A stretch of 64,000 nt of DNA from assembly GCA_029945375.1 (NCBI GenBank), contig CM057062.1, positions 1,302,001 to 1,366,000 on the forward strand, in the 5' to 3' direction. This DNA comes from Agaricus subrufescens. Lineage: Eukaryota > Basidiomycota > Agaricomycetes > Agaricales > Agaricaceae. Position numbers and translations under genes: made by a program. Of this stretch, positions 57,059-64,000 are shown piece after piece. Positions within the stretch are counted from its first letter, which is position 1. The number at the start of each line of letters is the position of its first letter. Under the pieces are notes generated by a model. It was not told the origin of the DNA and did no database searches. It saw nothing but the letters and a program-made list of their open reading frames with translations.

Positions 57059-58259
57059 ATTACCTAGAAAATAGTATGTACACGTATAGTAGCAAAAACC
57101 TTGTCAAGATACCGTCCATTCCATGCCTTCGAGCCTATTTGATTGATTCTTACACGCAAAAATATCAGATGCATCTAGAGGCCCAAATTTAGGTTCAAGT
57201 CGGTTGAAAAGAATCTCGAGTGACGAGATAACTCGGTTGTAGCTCTCAATATCATTTGCTTACACGTGTGCATTGTAATTCAACTGGATTCGTGCCGATA
57301 GACACTCGGAATTAGTTCCGAGAGCTAAGTTTTGAGTTTCTATCAGAATAGTTCGTACATTCCACACCTTGAGTCTACAACGTTGCAGCGGCACTTGCGC
57401 CCGGCTATATCCGGAAGGTGATATCGATCACAGTGGGGGCTCAGTCTTAGCCACATGATATCTAGGGTATTTCATAGACAATGAAGGCTATTATCCCTTT
57501 TTCAAATAGACCACCCAGAACATAATTAGATCCTCGAATGGTTAAGCGACCACGATCCGCGAGAGATGGGAACTCCGAACTTGTGTTCTGTTGACTCCGC
57601 GATCCCGAATTATACATACCTTCCTAATCAGGACGAGGGACACAACACGTGTCTGGGGTTGGCAGTGTTCTAAATTTAGGAGCGGGTTCAGCTGATTGCA
57701 TCGATGATCTCTCACCAACTCTCTTCCTTTGTCTCTCTCTTCTACCTTCCCCCCAATCCTCCGCCTTTCAGTGATTCTTTCTTCTGTCTTTTATATCGGG
57801 TCTCTCAGGGTTCTTGTTTTGTTCTATTGGCTTCCTCCTCATCCGTTTCTCGTGGATTGACCGGAGCTCTAAATTCACACCTTCATCGATTGGCTTTTCG
57901 GGATATTGGTGAACGGATCCTTTTTTTTTCCGGGTTTCTTCTGTACAACTGCTGGCTTTGAGCGATTAGAATACTCAGTTGTGTCTCTGACTCACTCGCG
58001 ATCTTCACATTTCACTGGATTCCGGACGGATGTGTAGGAATCAGTGATTCTAGTCCTTGTGGTAAGTTTGATATCGTACCATTTATTCTCTACCCGGAAC
58101 TTGATATTAATATCTCATCACATTCCAGGCTCTCAACCACTCCTATTCATCAACATTCCTCGACACAACACGTTTTGTGCTCCATCCGATCTCATCCGCA
58201 CTCGAAATCACAAACGACTATAATCGCCGAATTCGATCAAAATCATAAAAACAACAGTC

Positions 58260-60149
58260 ATGGTACTCTGGGATCTACACAACACATTCCCAACCGAACT
58301 CCTTTCCGAGATCTTCCTACATCTCATCGCGTCATCCTCATCGGCATCACCAACACCGACATCATCCATCCATCATCCACTACTCGTCTCCCATGTCTGT
58401 ACGCACTGGCGTACGGCGGCACTAGCCACACCACGCTTATGGGCGCGTTTATTCCTTCAACTAGGTCTAGCCAAAGCCGAAAAACAAGCATCCCTAGTTC
58501 GTACTTGGATGGATCGCTCTGGAGGCTGCCCTCTGACCATTTATATCTTCTGGGAGGAACCGCCTTTCGCCGAAATGCATCCTGCATTGGAATGTTTATT
58601 ACGACATTCCGTCAGGTGGAAGGAAATCCTGTTCTATTTGCCGTTCAACGTCTTTAAGAGGTTCAGGAATTTTGTCGGCAAGGTACCCTTGTTGACCGAT
58701 GTTAGTATCGGAACGGGAACGGAGGCCCACGAGATTGTTCTTGATCAGGTTGATGGAGGAGAAGCTAGCATTGAGGGAGAAACCGAGCCCGATGGCGCCA
58801 ACGATGACGATCATCAACCACCGCAAGACATCAGCTCTCGCAGACGTTCACTAGAACTCGACATATTCAGAAACGCACCGAAATTAGCAAGTTTCGAATG
58901 TGTCAACCTATCACCCTTTCTATTCACATTCCCTTGGCGAAACTTGACCTGTATTCCAGTCATGGTGGTTACTCTCGAAGAATGCTTATCCATTCTTCGC
59001 CTATCTTCGTCCCTTCAAAAAGCCGGATTCGTCTTTCACAACACATCCTCATCTCTTATTCCGTCGCCGGGCCCTGCTAATGGAATTATCGCTGGAACAA
59101 CGACGGCAGTACCCTCAACTTCATCCTCCACATCCCGCGGTTTCCGATACGTCCATCACCCATCCCTAACCCAATTCTCCATTCTCACACCCCCCGGGGA
59201 CGAATCTATAGACTTGACACCTCTCTTCCCCTTACTCTCCTTCCCAAACCTCTTATCGCTCTCCATCTGTAACCTCAAATCCCATTTCGCGACTTCAGGC
59301 TTCACAACATTTTTATCAAGATTATATTCCTTGCAAACGTTACATTTACGTAAGACGGCTTTGTCGGATCAGAACCTTGTAGCAGGTTTGAGGATGGTGC
59401 CGAGTGTTGAGAGATTGGTTGTGCATCCTTTGCAGGAAGGAATGGGGCCGCCGAGTGTTACCGAAGTCGTTTTTGATGAGTTGAGATGGAAGAGTTGGGT
59501 TGTGGACGGAGAGTATTCGCAGTTTGGTGGTGGTGTTGTTGATGAAGACGATGTGAATGAGAATGGTGATGGTGAAGGAGAGGGAGATGATCAAGGAGAG
59601 AATGTCTTTGATGAGAGTGAGAACGAAGATGAGGATGGTACGGATGATACCCTAGGCGCAGGCCAGAAATCGAACGAAAACTCTAAGAATAAATTCCGCA
59701 AGAGGTCAAATTCGGGATTGCCACTCTTACCCAAATTAACCTCCATAGAAGTCAAATTGGACAACACGACCGCAGATTCGTTCATCCACATGATCCACTC
59801 CCGCCGTACGAGCGTCCATTTCCCTTCGAGGCCCTATCGCTATCGTAAAAGCAAATTAGCACCACGAGAGGACGAAGAAGAGGGTCAAGACCCAGAACGA
59901 CTCCAACCAAGCGGACTCGTTGTTGTAGAAGTGTCGGAATCATCAGAGGCACTGGAAAGTGATAGTGTCGACGATGATATCGATAAACCATCAGTATTGG
60001 AACACGTTCGAATTCGATATTCCGAACCTTTACATCCTCATTTCCTATCCGAGCTCGAGGATTTACAGAGAGATGGATTACTTGTCGAGATGGATTATAT
60101 GAATGAGAATGGTGGAACTCAATTCGTGCGTACCTCTCCTCTGGACTAA
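58260..60149 (+). CDS. F-box protein, single coding exon
   Basis: 629 aa from ATG 58260. An F-box-like domain lies at about residues 8-62 (FPTELLSEIFLHL, VSHVCTHWRTAALATPRLW), as in many basidiomycete F-box proteins that begin with TELL(S/A)EIF. The rest is Leu-rich with irregular repeats (LTSIEVKLDN, LQTLHLRKTALSDQNL), an acidic linker (residues ~440-475) and a further acidic stretch before the C-terminus. Likely substrate-binding part of an SCF ubiquitin ligase. It is not closely related to the four F-box copies in the left half. An intron in the 5' UTR is likely. Confidence 0.85.
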   Translation: MVLWDLHNTFPTELLSEIFLHLIASSSSASPTPTSSIHHPLLVSHVCTHWRTAALATPRLWARLFLQLGLAKAEKQASLVRTWMDRSGGCPLTIYIFWEEPPFAEMHPALECLLRHSVRWKEILFYLPFNVFKRFRNFVGKVPLLTDVSIGTGTEAHEIVLDQVDGGEASIEGETEPDGANDDDHQPPQDISSRRRSLELDIFRNAPKLASFECVNLSPFLFTFPWRNLTCIPVMVVTLEECLSILRLSSSLQKAGFVFHNTSSSLIPSPGPANGIIAGTTTAVPSTSSSTSRGFRYVHHPSLTQFSILTPPGDESIDLTPLFPLLSFPNLLSLSICNLKSHFATSGFTTFLSRLYSLQTLHLRKTALSDQNLVAGLRMVPSVERLVVHPLQEGMGPPSVTEVVFDELRWKSWVVDGEYSQFGGGVVDEDDVNENGDGEGEGDDQGENVFDESENEDEDGTDDTLGAGQKSNENSKNKFRKRSNSGLPLLPKLTSIEVKLDNTTADSFIHMIHSRRTSVHFPSRPYRYRKSKLAPREDEEEGQDPERLQPSGLVVVEVSESSEALESDSVDDDIDKPSVLEHVRIRYSEPLHPHFLSELEDLQRDGLLVEMDYMNENGGTQFVRTSPLD

Positions 60150-60548
60150 AGACAGACTGGAATATCTGAACCTTTTTGAATATTGAAATGCAGAACGTAA
60201 TTTGAATTCGTGAGCAGGTATATGCGCATGGCTAGTTCTTTTGAATTAAACGATTCCTTTTTGACGATGACACCTATTCTTTTTTTTTTCTTTGTCGACT
60301 TCGTTTTCCAGTCCTCATAGGCGACTTTGGGTTTCAACGGGCGACATTTTTTCGTTTCTCGCAACAAGTTCGATACATAGACTCCCGTTGATCTTTTTGT
60401 GATATCATATATGCATCCCCTCGCTCGCGTGTTCGGATATTATGTTTCTCTTCATTGATATGCATACCTTTGTTACATCCTGTACAATACGTCAATAGCC
60501 AGCCCCTCATCCCTGCTCAGTCTTATTGTTCCATCTGTACGGAAAATT
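60150..60548. other. Convergent 3' intergenic region
   Basis: 399 bp between the F-box gene and the carrier gene, both ending here. AT-rich with T-runs (TTCTTTTTTTTTTC). No further feature. Confidence 0.4.
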
Positions 60549-61793
60549 TTAGCTGTTGTTTTTACAGAGAATTGTGAACATGACCCACAAGTCCAAGAAA
60601 AGCTTCCAAAGTATAGAAAACATCAATCCTTGCAAACCGTTCGCGAGGATTCTCGTCTTGAGTCCACGACCGAATAAACCTTTCCAACCATCGACTAAAA
60701 CAACGGCGCGCGCGGCATTAACGTAACCGATGCGTGTTTCATTGACTTGTCGGTAAGTTTTGACAACGCGAAGAGAATTGGAGATTGTGTCTGATACGAC
60801 GGAGGCTGTGAAACCAATGAAGGCTTGTCTGCAAAGGGTTTGGAATACAGTATGAGCTTCGGGAAGGGCACGTTGAAGAGAATTGTAGGTGCCGAACCAC
60901 TATATGCATCGTGCTGAGTTCCAGGACGGAAAAGAAGAGAAGAGATCATACTGGGTAATGGCCCACGAAAGTTGCAGCAGCAGTGGCCAAGGCACCATAC
61001 CACATGGTTCCGATGCCATACTTCAGAATCTAAAGTTGATGTTATATATGCATTCCGGTGATATCATGAAGTGCAGCGCCTACCCTGTCCTTCAAAATCT
61101 TTATACCACTCTTTCCTTGAGTCTGGAGCGTCGTTTTGATAGTGTCAATGGGTGTTAAGACAATTCTAAAGGCGGCAGCGGCAAGCGACGCAAACACTGT
61201 CTTCAAAGGCTCTGGAAACTTGGCCGTGTGGGGGTTGGAATTCAATAATGCGAGCATCCCAACATTAGCAGCGGTATCGCCGAATCTGGATATCGGACCT
61301 TGAAAGAGGGCGGCTACGAGGCCTTGATAGTATCTTGTCCATCCGCCGTCCTCGTATAAAGTACGGATGGCGGTTGTGGTGGTACTACCGAAGCGGTACT
61401 GGTAGTTCATGACGGTGCGGAGCGGCATGAGGGTGAGGACCTGTAGGACCATGGCGGCAGCACCGCTGAGTCCTCCTCCAAGCGCGCTTTTAAGGGCCTG
61501 GCCCCAGTCAAACTGAATGACGATAAGCTGGTGCTATGTGCAGACTTGAGGACGCTTACGTCTGTGTCTCCAGAGTCTACCAGTCCCTTGACCAAGAGGC
61601 CCAAGGCGACGAACCCTCCTATGACGAGCGCTGTGTACCAGGCTATCGAACGTGCAGTCCATGGTTCTGCAGGTTTCTGCCCTGCGTCTTCCGGAGCATC
61701 TCGAGGTGATTGCCCCTGTTCTGGAGCAGAGACATTCTCCTCGTCGGCGGGCTTTGGGAGCAGAGGAGCCGTCTCCTGGTGAGGAGTGGACAT
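60549..61793 (-). CDS. Mitochondrial-carrier-like protein with N-terminal extension
   Basis: Four exons (61793-61560, 61512-61084, 61029-60952, 60899-60549) give 363 aa. The N-terminal ~78 residues are acidic and Pro-rich, then a hydrophobic helix (WYTALVIGGFVALGLLVKGL). The remainder resembles the carrier fold: helix GGGLSGAAAMVLQVLTLMPL, the signature-like PIDTIKTTLQTQG (P-x-[DE]-x-[KR]) and a later half with SVVSDTISNSLRVVKTYRQ. The first repeat has a degenerate signature (PLRTVMNYQYRFG). This pattern suits an atypical member of the SLC25-like family in a mitochondrial membrane; the substrate is unknown. It shares a 169-bp promoter region with the divergent glycoside hydrolase. Confidence 0.82.
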
Positions 61794-61962
61794 TGGAAGG
61801 GAAAGAGACTGCGCTGCCTGATCCGGCCTGAATTGATCGGCATTGCCTGCACCGCTCCGGCCCGGGCCGGGCCATGTTCACAAGATCCACCATCGGACTC
61901 ATCCCTCAGTGAGCGAGCATGTATAAAGATGCGGCCATAAGACTGGCGCGGCCACAACCAAC
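61794..61962. promoter_or_regulatory. Short divergent promoter region
   Basis: 169 bp between the carrier (minus) and hydrolase (plus) start codons. It holds the perfect 14-bp palindrome CCGGCCCGGGCCGG (61857-61870) and a TATA-like GTATAAAG (61921-61928), 35 bp before the hydrolase ATG. Both genes must start transcription here. Confidence 0.6.
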
Positions 61963-64000
61963 ATGCTGTTATCGCTTCTCTTCTCGAGTCTGGCGTTCGC
62001 GGCGTCCGTTTTGGCTGCACCACAGCAGCGCAATCCCATTCTCCCCGGCTGGAACCCAGATCCTTCAATTCTGCGCGTAGGGGAGGACTATTTCATTGCT
62101 ACGTCTACGTTCGAGTACTATCCGGGGCATCCAATATACCATAGCAAAGACTTGGCGAATTGGACGTTGATTGGACATGGATTGAACAAACCTTCCCAGC
62201 TGTCGTTATTCGGAACCCCTTCAGATGCAGGTGGGCATGATCCTCTTGTAACAGTCTGCCCGCTGACATTATTTGCTGGCAGGTGTCTGGGCTCCGTCAC
62301 TGCGGTACCATGACGGAACATTCTATTTGGCGTCAACAACACGCTATGTGTACACTGGTGGGTGAACGCACAACTCTTGTCTGTACCTGGTACTAATTGA
62401 TGCCCGTACAAGAGGAACTTCGACTCTTTCCAAGGTCCTTCTATGTCACGACGAAGGACATCTTCTCCAATGACTGGAGTGATCCTATCTATTTCGGTGA
62501 GCGCGAATGCCCTCTCTCCTCTCGCACATGTATCTCAGGTCTCGTTCCAGACAGTCTGGGTTATGACAGCGACTTATTTTGGGACGTCAACGGAGACGTA
62601 AGCATCTACTCCATACCATTCAAGTTGTGCGCTCACCAGGGCTATTCAGGTCTACCTCACTTGGTCGGGTATAAACAATAACCAGGACAAGATCTACAGT
62701 ACGCCCACCCTCTTGCAACGGCTTTCAACCGCACCTTTTAACCTCGTACAGGCATATATCAATCCAAGATTGACCTCGAAACTGGTACATCTCTAACACC
62801 CGCTCAAGTCATCTTCAATGGTACTCTTACCCATGACTCTGCCGCTCGCCCCGAGGGTCCACACATCTACCACATCAACTCGACATACTATCTCCTCATA
62901 GCCGAAGGCGGCACAGGAATAACCCACCGGAGCACCATCCAAAGGAGTACCGTCAGCCCTTCCGGGCCTTGGGAAAACAATCCCAGTAATCCAATACTCT
63001 ACAATGGCGCAAACACCAGCTTGTCAGTGCAAAATACCGGACATGCAGATATCGTACAGGCGAAAGACGGAAAATGGTGGGGAGTTGCTTTGGGAGTTCG
63101 GCCACAGGGTGCAGATGACGACAAGTTGAGGTTGAGTAGAGAACAACTTGGAAGGGAAACGTTTTTGTTCCCCGTGAAATGGGTGGATGGATGGCCGATT
63201 TTTAATAATGGGAGACCATTGTCCGAGGTGGTTCTGTCACATGAAGATAGTGACGGCAGTGACGAGGACGTCATCACCTCGGGGACAACCTCTAACGAAA
63301 CGACCAAGAAACCCAACTCGGAATCATTCTACTACAACGACTTCAAATCCCATACTCTTGACCATTCTTTCTACTTCCTCCGAACACCCTATGCTCCATT
63401 CTACACCATCTCATCCGCCACTTCCCTCGAACTCAGGCCAAACGCATACGCGATAGGAGATAGAGATTCTCCCGCCATGATTCTCCGCAAACAAACATCT
63501 CACCAAGAGATCTTCGAAACGGAGTTAGAGTTTTCTAAACCGAGAACAAGACTCGAAGAAGCTGGGATTAGCATTTTTTATGGCGACTCTTTGCATAATG
63601 AAATTGGCGTAGCTGGAGGAGAAGAGGGAGAAAGGTCTGTGGTGGTGAGGACTGTGACTTTGAATCACCAAGTTGGACCTTGGGCTTTGACGACAGGAAA
63701 TGCTACGGTTACAAACGTGGGTATCCTATATCTCTCCGTCCTCGTAGCACCTTTGCTGACCCGTTGTGTCTCGTAGACGACATACATTCCTCTCACAAGT
63801 ACAACCGAGCCTGTGAAACTCCGCATCGAAGCCTCGCCTATGGACTACACTCTACTATACGTTGAAGGTACACAAGAGAACTGGAATGAAGTAGCAAGGT
63901 TCGATGGATCGGTATTGTCCACTCCACCCGCTGGGTAAGTCCTATTCGCCAGCGCGATGTAATCCTCTCATAACGTTACGTTCCCAGTGGTTTCTTTTTC
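61963..64000 (+). CDS. Secreted glycoside hydrolase family 43 (xylosidase/arabinofuranosidase type), 3' end beyond window
   Basis: Eight exons visible (61963-62230, 62283-62357, 62413-62496, 62539-62597, 62650-62698, 62752-63716, 63777-63934, 63988-edge), all in phase, at least 556 aa. A signal peptide ([19 protein letters not shown]) precedes the five-bladed propeller. General base Asp is in [12 protein letters not shown] and general acid Glu in RPEGPHIYH, with a middle Asp probably in [10 protein letters not shown]. After about residue 330 the C-terminal beta-sandwich domain starts ([10 protein letters not shown]...YFLRTPY). It should release xylose or arabinose from plant cell-wall xylan; exact specificity cannot be read. 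Potential N-glycosylation sites are frequent. The gene continues past 64,000. Confidence 0.92.

Larger units (their letters stand above)
54853..58259. other. 3.4-kb intergenic region
   Basis: No supported gene on either strand. It contains twin GC-rich hairpins at 55476-55518, a MITE-like inverted repeat at 56856-57058, and, from about 57,700, a C/T-rich leader for the F-box gene with a probable intron (GTAAGT near 58061, acceptor near 58130). The rest is AT-rich and unremarkable. Confidence 0.5.

Overview
The window is nuclear DNA of a basidiomycete fungus, most likely an Agaricomycete. Coding regions are cut by many short introns (mostly 44-70 nt, GT-AG). The gene families present are typical of mushrooms: NACHT-type STAND proteins, F-box proteins in many copies, a RecQ-like multicopy helicase, Tnp2/CACTA, chromovirus and tyrosine-recombinase retroelements, and a DUF6534-type membrane protein.

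Bases 1-34,000 are accessory and repeat-rich. All members of two duplicated families lie on the minus strand: four F-box genes (2.0-3.3, 25.3-26.9, 28.2-29.0 and 32.4-33.9 kb) and two NACHT genes (A, split between 3.7-4.7 and 15.8-17.0 kb; B, complete at 29.6-31.7 kb). NACHT A is interrupted by an 11.1-kb Ty3/Gypsy chromovirus (4692-15834) with 227-bp LTRs and a 5-bp target duplication, TAAGC. That element carries an inverted reverse-transcriptase block flanked by 359-bp inverted repeats. A second retroelement, DIRS-like with a tyrosine recombinase, sits between its integrase and chromodomain. From 17.7 to 25 kb lie a decayed RecQ-like gene, a Tnp2 fragment, a decayed multi-exon gene with a SAP-like motif and a degenerate minisatellite. 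The duplicated element segments differ only by transitions, mostly at CpG, and several stops look like CGA-to-TGA changes. This suggests decay of methylated CpG.

Bases 34,000-64,000 are ordinary conserved genome with intact genes: an AT-hook protein, a 2-Cys peroxiredoxin in seven exons, two tandem alpha/beta hydrolases separated by a tRNA-Val(UAC), an ornithine cyclodeaminase/mu-crystallin family protein, O-acetylhomoserine sulfhydrylase in nine exons, a basic nuclear protein in nine exons, a DH-PH RhoGEF in six exons, a DUF6534-type membrane protein, a 3.4-kb spacer with a MITE-like inverted repeat, a single-exon F-box protein, a mitochondrial-carrier protein and a secreted family-43 glycoside hydrolase that runs off the right edge. 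No metabolic cluster links these genes.

The most interesting biology is the repeated NACHT/F-box arrangement. NACHT B has a short N-terminal exon with a glycine-rich beta-type motif, a NACHT ATPase and a C-terminal region that I do not recognise but that is conserved in the broken copy A. An F-box gene lies just downstream of each NACHT copy. Exon joins were worked out by eye from splice sites, reading phase and comparison between copies; no transcript data were available.
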